Positions 24,212 to 32,891 of a DNA stretch of 64,000 bases are shown piece by piece (position 1 is the stretch's first letter; each line of letters starts with the position of its first letter). Source of the DNA: an uncultured Psychroserpens sp. (lineage in GTDB: Bacteria; Bacteroidota; Bacteroidia; Flavobacteriales; Flavobacteriaceae); assembly GCA_947489585.1 (NCBI GenBank), contig CANLEE010000012.1, positions 62,001 through 126,000 on the forward strand, in the 5' to 3' direction. Below the pieces are notes generated by a model. That model had not been told where the DNA came from. It ran no database searches and worked only from the letters and a program-made list of their open reading frames with translations. A program made the translations under genes and the position numbers.

Positions 24212-25138
24212 ATGAACGACTTATTGGTAGCCGATTCGGTTTCTAAAAATTATGGAGATTTTAGAGCACTTAATAATGTATCTATTTCAGTTCCTAAGGG
24301 AAGCATTTTTGGTTTATTAGGCCCAAATGGTGCTGGAAAAACCACATTGATTAGAATTATTAATCAGATAACAATGCCAGATTATGGCCACGTGTTATTG
24401 GATGGTGAACCTCTTAAGCCAGAGCATGTTCAGAATATTGGTTATTTGCCTGAAGAGCGTGGATTGTATAAAACCATGAAAGTTGGCGAACAAGCATTGT
24501 ACTTAGCACAATTGAAAGGACTTACAAAACAAGAAGCAAAGAAACGCTTAAAGTATTGGTTTGAAAAACTAGAGATTGGTGATTGGTGGAATAAAAAAAT
24601 CCAAGAACTAAGTAAAGGACAAGCACAAAAAATTCAGTTTATCGTAACAGTATTACATCAACCTAAGTTGCTGATTTTTGACGAACCATTTTCAGGGTTT
24701 GATCCTATCAACGCTAACTTGATTAAAGATGAAATTTTACAGCTTAGAAATGAAGGTGCAACAGTTATATTTTCAACGCACCGAATGGAGTCTGTAGAAG
24801 AACTTTGCGACCATATCGCTCTAATTCATAAGTCTAATAAAGTTCTAGATGGAAAATTAACCGATATCAAGCGTCAGTATAAAACCAATACGTTTGAAGT
24901 TGGTTTGCAAACTAATGCTGTTGATGATGTGACTAATGCCATCAAGGAAAAGTTTCAGGTGATGCCTGCAACATTCAAAAACCTTAATGATGATGTGAAG
25001 CTTAATATCAAATTAAATGCACAAGACAATTCTAACGATTTATTGAAATTTTTAACTTCAAAAGCAGAAGTACATCATTTTGTAGAAGTGATACCAAGTG
25101 CCAATGATATTTTTATTCAAACTGTAAAAAATAATTAA
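24212..25138 (+). CDS. ABC-2 type exporter ATP-binding protein
   Basis: 308 residues from the ATG at 24212. Walker A GPNGAGKTT, signature ELSKGQAQKIQF, Walker B LLIFDEPFSGFDP and the switch histidine in STHRME. The C-terminal 90 residues form a DUF4162-like domain, as in NatA-type subunits. The signature is LSKGQ rather than LSGGQ, as in other NatA-like proteins. It powers the permease encoded one base downstream. The substrate is unknown; NatA/NatB homologues export sodium or drugs. Confidence 0.93.
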   Translation: MNDLLVADSVSKNYGDFRALNNVSISVPKGSIFGLLGPNGAGKTTLIRIINQITMPDYGHVLLDGEPLKPEHVQNIGYLPEERGLYKTMKVGEQALYLAQLKGLTKQEAKKRLKYWFEKLEIGDWWNKKIQELSKGQAQKIQFIVTVLHQPKLLIFDEPFSGFDPINANLIKDEILQLRNEGATVIFSTHRMESVEELCDHIALIHKSNKVLDGKLTDIKRQYKTNTFEVGLQTNAVDDVTNAIKEKFQVMPATFKNLNDDVKLNIKLNAQDNSNDLLKFLTSKAEVHHFVEVIPSANDIFIQTVKNN

Positions 25139-25139
25139 G

Positions 25140-26453
25140 ATGAACCATTTGCCACTTATTATAAAACGAGAATATCTTACTAAAGTTAAGAACAAATCAT
25201 TTATCATTATGACGTTTGTGAGCCCGTTGATTATGGTTGCGCTCATAGCCGTAGTTTCTTATTTATCACAATTAAATAATGATAAAGAACGAAGTATTTC
25301 AGTTCTGGATGAAACAGGAGTTCTAAGTGAAATTTTTGTAGATAAAGAACACACAAAGTATACGATATTAACAGACACAAGTTTAGATACTGCTAAAGAA
25401 TTAATAAAAGCTAAAGAAGATTTCGGACTCTTATATATTGAGAAAAGTGCAGATCCAGAAAATGTTATTTCTAGTGTGAGATTTTATTCAGATGAATCAC
25501 CATCACTATCTATTATATCTAGCTTAGAGCGTAAAATTGAGAAAAAACTTCAAGACGCTAAGCTTCAAAAAAATGGTGTAGATATAAAAAAGATAGAGGC
25601 GTCAAAAACAAATATTACCATAGCGCAGGAGACCTTTACAGGTGAAAAAACCTCAAAAATTGATAGCATTCTTAAATTGGCATTTGGTGGTGCAGCAGGT
25701 TATTTGTTATTCATGTTTATTATTATCTATGGTAATATGATTATGCGCAGTGTAATTGAAGAGAAAACAAGTAGAATTATTGAAATTATTATTTCATCTG
25801 TAAAACCAGTACAATTAATGCTTGGTAAAATTATAGGAACGTCACTTGCCGGAATTACGCAATTTGCAATTTGGGTCGTTTTAGGCGGTGTATTAATGCT
25901 TGTGCTTTCTACCATTTTTGGAATTAGTATGACAGAAATGCAAACGCCTCAGCAAGATATGATGAACCAAGCTATGCAAAACCCTGATGTAGCTAATGAA
26001 GTACAACTTGCATGGCAATCCTTTCTTAATCTGCCTTTGGCAAACCTAGTGATAGCTTTTCTGTTTTTCTTTATCGGAGGGTATTTACTATACAGTTCAC
26101 TCTATGCAGCTGTAGGAGCTGCAGTAGATAATGAAACTGATACGCAACAATTTATGTTACCCATTTTAATGCCATTGATTTTGGCCGTTTATGTTGGAAT
26201 CTTTACAGTGATTGAAGATCCACACGGAACCGTATCTACTGTGTTTTCATTTATACCATTTACCTCACCTGTAGTCATGCTCATGCGTATACCATTTGGT
26301 GTTCCTATCTGGCAACAATTATTGTCATTTGCAATTCTTGTTGCGACTTTTACATTTGCAGTTTGGTTTGCTGCTAAAATTTATAGAGTAGGTATTTTAA
26401 TGTATGGAAAAAAGCCAAGTTATAAAGAACTGTATAAATGGATTAAATATTAA
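25140..26453 (+). CDS. ABC-2 type exporter permease (NatB-like)
   Basis: 437 residues. One N-terminal helix (SFIIMTFVSPLIMVALIAVVSYL), a large extracytoplasmic domain of about 130 residues, then five or six helices. The conserved VIEEKTSRIIEIIISSVKPVQLMLGKIIG segment (near residues 201-230) is the hallmark of ABC-2/NatB permeases. It forms the membrane part of the exporter with the preceding ATPase, one base away. The MscS gene follows after two bases, so the operon continues. Confidence 0.92.
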   Translation: MNHLPLIIKREYLTKVKNKSFIIMTFVSPLIMVALIAVVSYLSQLNNDKERSISVLDETGVLSEIFVDKEHTKYTILTDTSLDTAKELIKAKEDFGLLYIEKSADPENVISSVRFYSDESPSLSIISSLERKIEKKLQDAKLQKNGVDIKKIEASKTNITIAQETFTGEKTSKIDSILKLAFGGAAGYLLFMFIIIYGNMIMRSVIEEKTSRIIEIIISSVKPVQLMLGKIIGTSLAGITQFAIWVVLGGVLMLVLSTIFGISMTEMQTPQQDMMNQAMQNPDVANEVQLAWQSFLNLPLANLVIAFLFFFIGGYLLYSSLYAAVGAAVDNETDTQQFMLPILMPLILAVYVGIFTVIEDPHGTVSTVFSFIPFTSPVVMLMRIPFGVPIWQQLLSFAILVATFTFAVWFAAKIYRVGILMYGKKPSYKELYKWIKY

Positions 26454-26455
26454 TA

Positions 26456-27337
26456 ATGATTAAGCAGTTATCTAAAATAGAAGATGAAATTATTGAGAAT
26501 TCAACTTGGGAAAAAATAAATTTTTTTCTAAATAAACATGTTGATATTGGTGATAAAATTAGTATTTCTATTTTGGATGTATTGATTGTTATCACTGCTA
26601 TTTTTGTAACAACGTTAATTCTTCGATTGGTTTTTAAAATCATCACTCGGCATTTATCTCAAGAAGAGAAAAGCAATTTTAATGGTGTTTTCGGGTATTT
26701 CAGATGGCTTATTTACCTTGTTATTTTATTAATAACATTACATTCTGTAGGTGTTAATGTCACTGCAATTTTTGCTGCCTCGGCTGCATTACTGATTGGT
26801 GTTGGTTTAGCATTGCAAACCTTATTTCAGGATATTATTACCGGAGTATTTATTTTAATCGATCAGTCGGTACACGTTGGAGATATTATAGAAATGGAAG
26901 GTAAAGTTGGTCGAGTTGAAGAGATCAAACTAAGAACAACAAGGGCAGTAACTATTGATAATAAAGTACTAGTGATACCTAATCATATGTATTTAACAAA
27001 TAGTCTCTATAATTGGACGCAAAATGGAACACTAACAAGAGAAAGTGTTTCGGTTAGTGTTGCTTATGGTAGTGATGTACAACTCGTAAAAAAACTATTA
27101 TTGCAGGTAGCAAATACGCATTCGGCTGTCATAAGTACACCAGAACCTACAGTGGTGTTTTCAAACTTTGGTGATAGTGCACTAGAGTTTAAATTGATTT
27201 TTACATTAGCAGATAGCTTTAAAGCACAATTTCCGAAGAGTGATATGCGTTTTGAGATAGATAAATTATTTAGAGAACATAATATTACGATTCCTTTTCC
27301 TCAGCGAGACGTTCATATTATTCGGAAACCTGAATAG
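26456..27337 (+). CDS. Small-conductance mechanosensitive channel (MscS family)
   Basis: 293 residues. Hydrophobic helices near 40-60 and 75-95 are followed by the pore helix (FAASAALLIGVGLALQTLFQDIITGVFILIDQ, residues 104-135) and the beta domain with GDIIEMEGKVGRVEEIKLRTTRAVTIDNKVLVIPNH. The C-terminal domain ends FPQRDVHI, as in MscS. The pore has the Ala/Gly packing pattern of MscS TM3. It opens on membrane tension to release solutes during osmotic downshift. It is located between the ABC-2 genes and an outer-membrane protein gene. Confidence 0.93.
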   Translation: MIKQLSKIEDEIIENSTWEKINFFLNKHVDIGDKISISILDVLIVITAIFVTTLILRLVFKIITRHLSQEEKSNFNGVFGYFRWLIYLVILLITLHSVGVNVTAIFAASAALLIGVGLALQTLFQDIITGVFILIDQSVHVGDIIEMEGKVGRVEEIKLRTTRAVTIDNKVLVIPNHMYLTNSLYNWTQNGTLTRESVSVSVAYGSDVQLVKKLLLQVANTHSAVISTPEPTVVFSNFGDSALEFKLIFTLADSFKAQFPKSDMRFEIDKLFREHNITIPFPQRDVHIIRKPE

Positions 27338-27364
27338 TTCAAACTCTTTTAACTAAAACTATTT

Positions 27365-28249
27365 ATGAGTCCGAAGTTATATAAAATACGTCTTATTTTA
27401 TTTTTATGTTGCCTTTCAAATACAATGCTGGCACAACTTACAGACGTAGCACGATTAGAATATTCGTTCATCCCTAAGAGCAATTCTGAAGATCAATACA
27501 CTCGTGTTAGAGCATTAGTTAACTTTCCTATTAAAACAAAAGAAGATTGTTATCTAATTATAGGTGCAGAGTACAATAGAATTATATTAAGCCTTGAAGA
27601 TGATTATCCGTTTGAGACTTCTCTTTTGGAAACTATAAATATTATTGACTTAAATATTGGTTATACTTTTAAAACTAGTGAAAACTGGCGTCTTGGATTA
27701 AAGGCAAACCCTAGAGTGGCATCAACTTTGATTGATAAAATTACATTTGAAGATGTGTTTTTAAACGGAGGTGTTTTTGCTATTAATGATAAAACTAAAG
27801 ATGAAAGCCTAAAACGTCCCTATCGTTTGGTGTTAGGTTTAACTTATAATACAACCACAGGAATACCTTTTCCATTACCATTTGTGAGTTATTATAGACG
27901 CGTTAATGAGAAATGGTCATTTTCTGCAGGTGTACCAAAATCAAATATGAAATATTTTTTTACTGAGAAAAGTATGATGCAAACTTTTGTTAGTTTAGAT
28001 GGCTATTTTGCTAATTTGCAAAGGCCGCTTATTATAAATGATAAGCAAGTTGATAATATATCACTATCTCTTGCAGTTGCAGGAATTGGTTATGAATATT
28101 TTTTCACCAAGCATTTAGTTGCATATGCATATACAGGATATACATTTAGATTAAATAATGTATTACGTGATGATAATAGAGATGAAGTTTTTAAATTAGA
28201 CGATGTAAATGCGTTTTATTTAAGAACAGGAATAAAATTTAAAATATAA
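27365..28249 (+). CDS. DUF6268-like outer-membrane beta-barrel protein
   Basis: 294 residues. Signal peptide ending MLAQL, then many amphipathic strands (VARLEYSFIP, CYLIIGAEYNRIIL, TINIIDLNIGYTF, YRLVLGLTYNTTTG, VAGIGYEYFF, LVAYAYTGYTFRL) and the C-terminal strand NAFYLRTGIKFKI. The pattern matches the DUF6268 family of Bacteroidota, by recollection. It is predicted in the outer membrane, function unknown. It is followed one base later by the response-regulator gene. Confidence 0.8.
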   Translation: MSPKLYKIRLILFLCCLSNTMLAQLTDVARLEYSFIPKSNSEDQYTRVRALVNFPIKTKEDCYLIIGAEYNRIILSLEDDYPFETSLLETINIIDLNIGYTFKTSENWRLGLKANPRVASTLIDKITFEDVFLNGGVFAINDKTKDESLKRPYRLVLGLTYNTTTGIPFPLPFVSYYRRVNEKWSFSAGVPKSNMKYFFTEKSMMQTFVSLDGYFANLQRPLIINDKQVDNISLSLAVAGIGYEYFFTKHLVAYAYTGYTFRLNNVLRDDNRDEVFKLDDVNAFYLRTGIKFKI

Positions 28250-28250
28250 T

Positions 28251-29414
28251 ATGGCAAAAATTTTAGTAATTGAAGACGAAGCTGCAATTAGAAGAGTATT
28301 AGTTAAAATACTTTCTGAAGAAAGCGACACCTATGAAGTAGATGAAGCTGAAGATGGTCTTGTAGGAATAGAAAAAATAAAGAAAGAAGATTTCGATTTA
28401 GTACTCTGTGATATAAAGATGCCAAAAATGGATGGTGTTGAGGTTTTAGAAGCAGTAAAAAAAATTAAACCAGAAACGCCTATGGTTATGATTTCTGGTC
28501 ATGGTGATTTGGACACAGCTGTAAACACAATGCGTTTAGGTGCCTTTGATTATATTTCAAAACCACCCGATTTAAATAGACTTCTAAACACAGTTCGTAT
28601 CGCATTAGATAGAAAAGAATTGGTGGTTGAGAATAAAATGCTCAAAAAGAAAGTGAGCAAAAAATATGAGATGATTGGTGAGAGTAAAGCCATTTCTCAT
28701 ATTAAAGATATGATAGAAAAAGTCTCTGCAACTGATGCTAGAGTATTAATTACTGGGCCAAATGGAACAGGTAAAGAACTCGTTGCACATTGGCTACATC
28801 AAAAAAGTGAACGTTCAAAAGGACCATTAATTGAAGTTAACTGTGCTGCAATTCCTTCAGAGTTGATTGAAAGTGAATTATTTGGTCATGTTAAAGGTGC
28901 ATTTACAAGTGCTGTTAAAGATAGAGCAGGGAAGTTTGAAGCTGCAAATGGAGGTACTATTTTTCTTGATGAAATTGGAGATATGAGTTTGTCTGCGCAA
29001 GCTAAAGTGCTAAGAGCTTTACAGGAAAACAAAATACAACGTGTTGGAAATGATAAGGATATCAAAGTTGATGTTCGTGTTGTTGCTGCAACCAATAAGG
29101 ATTTAAAAAAAGAGATTTCGGAAGGTAGGTTTCGTGAAGATTTGTATCACAGACTTGCGGTGATTTTAATTAAAGTACCCGCTTTAAATGATAGACGTGA
29201 AGATATTCCGCTATTGGTAAATCACTTTTCAGCTAAAATTTCAGAAGAACAAGGTACAGCAAAAAAAGAGTTCACAAATAAAGCCATAAAGTTGCTTCAA
29301 GAGTACGATTGGACTGGTAATATTCGTGAATTACGAAACGTTGTTGAGCGTTTGATTATCTTGGGAGAGAAAGAAGTAAGTGAAAATGATGTGAAATTGT
29401 TTGCATCTAAATAA
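28251..29414 (+). CDS. Sigma-54-type AAA+ response regulator lacking a DNA-binding domain
   Basis: 387 residues. Receiver domain 1-120 with Asp54 in LVLCDIKMP. Central AAA+ domain 138-375 with Walker A GPNGTGKE (169-176), Walker B GGTIFLDEIGD and the sensor region DWTGNIRELRNVVERL. The loop that contacts sigma-54, normally GAFTGA, reads GAFTSA (216-221). The protein stops at LFASK soon after the AAA+ domain, so there is no Fis-type helix-turn-helix. It may act on RNA polymerase from solution or have another role. PPK2 follows eight bases downstream. Confidence 0.92.
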   Translation: MAKILVIEDEAAIRRVLVKILSEESDTYEVDEAEDGLVGIEKIKKEDFDLVLCDIKMPKMDGVEVLEAVKKIKPETPMVMISGHGDLDTAVNTMRLGAFDYISKPPDLNRLLNTVRIALDRKELVVENKMLKKKVSKKYEMIGESKAISHIKDMIEKVSATDARVLITGPNGTGKELVAHWLHQKSERSKGPLIEVNCAAIPSELIESELFGHVKGAFTSAVKDRAGKFEAANGGTIFLDEIGDMSLSAQAKVLRALQENKIQRVGNDKDIKVDVRVVAATNKDLKKEISEGRFREDLYHRLAVILIKVPALNDRREDIPLLVNHFSAKISEEQGTAKKEFTNKAIKLLQEYDWTGNIRELRNVVERLIILGEKEVSENDVKLFASK

Positions 29415-29422
29415 AAGATATT

Positions 29423-30301
29423 ATGAAAGAGATCAATACTAATCAATTCAAAGTCACTGAGCGTATTCAGTTGAAAAACATATCTACAACTTTTGATTTA
29501 GATGCTGATAAAGAACAAATTGAGAAGGCATTAGAAGATGTTAGAGAAGAGTTAGGAGATTTTCAAAATACCATTTATGCGCATGGTAAATATGCTATTC
29601 TTATTTGTATTCAAGGTATGGATACTGCTGGGAAAGATAGTATGATTAGAGAGGTCTTCAAAGATTTTAATACTAGAGGTATTGTGGTGCATAGTTTTAA
29701 AGTGCCTACAGAATTAGAACTCAACCATGATTATTTATGGCGACACTATATTGCGCTTCCTGCTCGTGGAAAGTTTAGTGTTTTTAATAGGACACATTAT
29801 GAAAACGTATTAGTGACACGTGTACACCCTGGTTATATTTTAGGCGAAAATTTGCCAGATGTAAATTCTATTGATGATGTAAATGACGCTTTTTGGGATA
29901 AACGTTTTGATCAAATCAACGATTTTGAAAAGCATATCGCGCAAAATGGCACTATCATCTTTAAGTTTTTCTTGCATTTATCTAAAGATGAACAAAAAAA
30001 CAGATTACTTAGACGTTTGCGTAAAGCAGAAAAAAATTGGAAATTTTCACCTGGAGATTTAAAAGAACGAAAGCTTTGGGATACATATCAAGATTGTTAT
30101 GAAGACGCGATAAATAGAACATCTAAAGCTCATGCACCTTGGTATACAATTCCTGCAGACGATAAGCCTACTGCACGTTATATTGTAGCTCGTATTTTAT
30201 ATGATGCACTTATACAATACAAAGATATTGTTGAGCCAGAATTGGAAGATGAGATAAAAGAGAATCTTGATGAATACATTAAGCAACTAGAGAGTGAATA
30301 G
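29423..30301 (+). CDS. Polyphosphate kinase 2 family protein
   Basis: 292 residues of the one-domain PPK2 type. Walker A CIQGMDTAGKDSMI (near 63-76), the FNRTHYENVLVTRVHPG motif in place of Walker B, and a lid region FFLHLSKDEQKNRLLRRL. Such proteins transfer phosphate between polyphosphate and nucleotides (AMP, ADP or GDP). The FNRxHYExVLVxRV variant suggests the class acting on AMP and ADP, but this is from memory. It is last in the ABC-MscS-DUF6268-regulator run. Confidence 0.9.
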   Translation: MKEINTNQFKVTERIQLKNISTTFDLDADKEQIEKALEDVREELGDFQNTIYAHGKYAILICIQGMDTAGKDSMIREVFKDFNTRGIVVHSFKVPTELELNHDYLWRHYIALPARGKFSVFNRTHYENVLVTRVHPGYILGENLPDVNSIDDVNDAFWDKRFDQINDFEKHIAQNGTIIFKFFLHLSKDEQKNRLLRRLRKAEKNWKFSPGDLKERKLWDTYQDCYEDAINRTSKAHAPWYTIPADDKPTARYIVARILYDALIQYKDIVEPELEDEIKENLDEYIKQLESE

Positions 30302-30378
30302 TCTGTTTTTTTAAGATTTATTTTTAATTCTTAAATATTTAAAATAGTATCTTTAGGCTTCATGAAAAATACCATCAT

Positions 30379-31782
30379 ATGAAGCGATTTCTTATTATTT
30401 TATTCTGTTTTATTGCATTTCAAGTTTCAGCACAAACCGATGCTGAAAACCTCAAAAAAATCTACACAAATTCATTGACTAACGGTATGAGTTATCAATG
30501 GTTAGACCATCTGTCCAATCAAATTGGAGGCCGATTATCTGGATCTTTAAATGCCGAAAAGGCAGTTCAATATACCAAAGAAGAGTTTGAAAAACTAGGC
30601 TTAGATAAAGTTTGGCTGCAACCTGTTATGGTGCCGCGTTGGGTTAGAGGTGCTCCTGAGTTTGCTTACATTGAAACATCACCTGGAGTGACTACTAATG
30701 TTAATATTTGTGCACTTGGTGGCTCTATTGCTACAGCAGGTGGAGGCATTAAAGCAAAATTAATTGAAGTTAAATCCTATAAAGATTTAGAAGCTTTAGG
30801 AACCGAAAAGATTAAAGGGAAAATTGTATTTATAAATAGCTCAATGCAAGCGGATTTAATTAATACGTTTGAAGCCTATGGTGGTTGTTCTTCAGAACGC
30901 TATAGTGGTGCTGCCGAAGCTGCAAAATATGGCGCAGTAGGTACAATTGTACGCTCATTAAATTTAAGGCTTGATGATTATCCTCATACGGGAAGTATGA
31001 GTTATGGAGACTTACCCAATAGTAAGCGTATTCCTTCTGCAGCAATTAGTACAAACGATGCCGAATTATTAAGTGGAATGTTAGCACTCGATAAAAACAT
31101 AAATTTCTTTTTTAGCCAAAACTGTAAACAGCTTGCAGATGTTGAATCTTATAATGTGATTGGTGAAATCACAGGGAGTGAATTCCCTAATGAAATTATT
31201 GTAGTTGGAGGACATTTAGATTCTTGGGATTTAGGTGATGGTTCACATGATGATGGTGCTGGTGTTGTGCAATCCATGGATGTTCTAAGGTTGCTTAAAG
31301 AAAGTGGTATTCGTCCTAAGCGTACGATACGTGCGGTGTTATTTATGAACGAAGAAAACGGATTACGTGGTGGAAATAAATATGCAGAGGTTGCCAGGTC
31401 AAAAAGAGAAAAACATGTATTTGCGCTCGAAAGTGATTCTGGTGGATTTACACCTAGAGGCTTTAGTTTTCAATGTAGCGAAGCCATGCTTACAAAAATT
31501 CAAAGTTGGAGGCCGTTATTTAAGCCATATTTAATCCATTTTTTTGAAGAAGGTTACAGTGGAGCTGATATTGGCCCACTAAAAGATGATAATATTGTTC
31601 TTGCTGGTTTACGCCCAGACTCCCAACGTTATTTTGATCATCATCACGCAGCAAATGATACGTTTGAGCATGTGAATAAGCGTGAACTAGAATTGGGAGC
31701 AGCATCTATGACTGCTTTGATATATCTAATGGATAAATATGGAACTCAGACGATTTCTAACACAAAAGAACTAAGAGATTAA
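30379..31782 (+). CDS. Secreted M28-family metallopeptidase
   Basis: 467 residues. Signal peptide ending VSAQT. An N-terminal lid or propeptide, a PA-like insert (residues 120-250), and the zinc catalytic core: GGHLDSWDLGDGSHDDGAG (first His and bridging Asp), NEENGLRGG (catalytic Glu), ESDSGGF and HHHAANDTFEHV (last His). The two-zinc arrangement belongs to M28 aminopeptidases and carboxypeptidases. It probably degrades peptides in the periplasm. It is followed by two small genes on the same strand. Confidence 0.93.
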   Translation: MKRFLIILFCFIAFQVSAQTDAENLKKIYTNSLTNGMSYQWLDHLSNQIGGRLSGSLNAEKAVQYTKEEFEKLGLDKVWLQPVMVPRWVRGAPEFAYIETSPGVTTNVNICALGGSIATAGGGIKAKLIEVKSYKDLEALGTEKIKGKIVFINSSMQADLINTFEAYGGCSSERYSGAAEAAKYGAVGTIVRSLNLRLDDYPHTGSMSYGDLPNSKRIPSAAISTNDAELLSGMLALDKNINFFFSQNCKQLADVESYNVIGEITGSEFPNEIIVVGGHLDSWDLGDGSHDDGAGVVQSMDVLRLLKESGIRPKRTIRAVLFMNEENGLRGGNKYAEVARSKREKHVFALESDSGGFTPRGFSFQCSEAMLTKIQSWRPLFKPYLIHFFEEGYSGADIGPLKDDNIVLAGLRPDSQRYFDHHHAANDTFEHVNKRELELGAASMTALIYLMDKYGTQTISNTKELRD

Positions 31783-31825
31783 TCTACAATTTAGCGTTAA
31801 GCTAGTTGTATTAAACAGATTTAAA

Positions 31826-32407
31826 ATGAAACACACACTATTTATTATTGCTTTAATGGTATCTTCAATTGGGTTTGCTCAAGCTAATCCTGATGTAGAA
31901 CAACTTCCATATTATGAAGTCCCTGAATATTCTGAAACGTTCACAGCTGGAACTGTAGCTGCTAGAATGGTAGACGGTTTAGGTTTTCGCTATTATTGGT
32001 CAAGTGAAGGACTTACTGAAAAAGATTTAGACTATAGACCTAGTGAAGGTGCACGTTCTTCTGGAGAGACGATAAATCATATATTAAGTTTATCATATGT
32101 TATTCTGAATTCCACTTTGAATAAAAGTAACGAGAAAGTGGATATGTCTAAAATGAGTTATACCGACAAGCGTAAGCAAACCTTAATCAATTTGAAAACT
32201 GCGGCAGAAATTTTGAGAAAGAGTGACGATATTTCGCAACACAAAATCATTTTTGATAAGAATGAATTTCCATTTTGGAATCAAATTAATGGGCCAATAG
32301 CCGATGCAATTTGGCACAGCGGACAGTTAGCAACTTTTAGACGATCTTCTGGAAATCCAATTAGCTCAAATATTAGTTTTTTAAGAGGTAAGGTAAAGAA
32401 ACCTTAA
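31826..32407 (+). CDS. Secreted DinB-like protein
   Basis: 193 residues with a signal peptide ending GFAQA. The mature part resembles the DinB/YfiT four-helix bundle: MVDGLGFRYYWSSEGLTEKDLDYRPSEGARSSGETINHIL, with a first metal-site position near the His of NHIL, and IADAIWHSGQLATFRRSSG at the end supplying another His. Most DinB relatives are cytosolic, so an exported form is less common, but several occur in Bacteroidota. Its stop overlaps the next start by one base. Confidence 0.85.
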   Translation: MKHTLFIIALMVSSIGFAQANPDVEQLPYYEVPEYSETFTAGTVAARMVDGLGFRYYWSSEGLTEKDLDYRPSEGARSSGETINHILSLSYVILNSTLNKSNEKVDMSKMSYTDKRKQTLINLKTAAEILRKSDDISQHKIIFDKNEFPFWNQINGPIADAIWHSGQLATFRRSSGNPISSNISFLRGKVKKP

Positions 32408-32796
32408 TGAGTAAAGCGATTTTACATCAAATCCATCCTGTGCTTCCAGTTAGAAATGTTGCTGAAGCGATTGATTATTATATTGAAAAATTAGGTTTTG
32501 AACTTGCCTTTAAAGACGATAATGACAATCCTAGTTATGGAGGTGTTGTTAGAGATAATATTGAAATTCATCTACAATGGCATGATGAAAGTGATTGGAC
32601 AGAAGGCATGGATAGTGTGTTATTGAGAATCTATGTTGAAGATGTTGATACGCTTTTTGAAGAGTATAAAACCCAGTTGGTTTTTCATGAGAATACGGCT
32701 TTAAGAAATACGACTTGGGGAACTCGAGAGTTTGGATTTTATGATAAAAATAAGAATGGATTAGTTTTTTATAAGAATTTTCGCTCTTCGGAATGA
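32407..32796 (+). CDS. VOC (glyoxalase/bleomycin-resistance) superfamily protein
   Basis: 129 residues. HQIHPVLPVRNVAEAIDYYIEKLGFELAFKDD is the typical first module, and EIHLQWHDESDWT, RIYVEDVDTLFEEYK, and FGFYDKNKNGLVFYK complete the second. No signal peptide. The closest recognisable group is bleomycin-resistance-like, but the substrate is unknown. Translation is coupled to the DinB-like gene by a one-base overlap. Confidence 0.87.
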   Translation: MSKAILHQIHPVLPVRNVAEAIDYYIEKLGFELAFKDDNDNPSYGGVVRDNIEIHLQWHDESDWTEGMDSVLLRIYVEDVDTLFEEYKTQLVFHENTALRNTTWGTREFGFYDKNKNGLVFYKNFRSSE

Positions 32797-32891
32797 TTTT
32801 TGATGCATTATAAATAGGTTTTTAACACTATTCATGAGAATAATCAATTCATGATGTATGGTTAAAAAATCACTAACCAATCTTTATATTT

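Noticed and set aside
32830..32854. Direct repeat ATTCATGA twice (32830-32837 and 32847-32854) before the first MG2/plug gene, possible operator
   Set aside because: Only eight bases each, AT-rich; no independent copy elsewhere was recognised.
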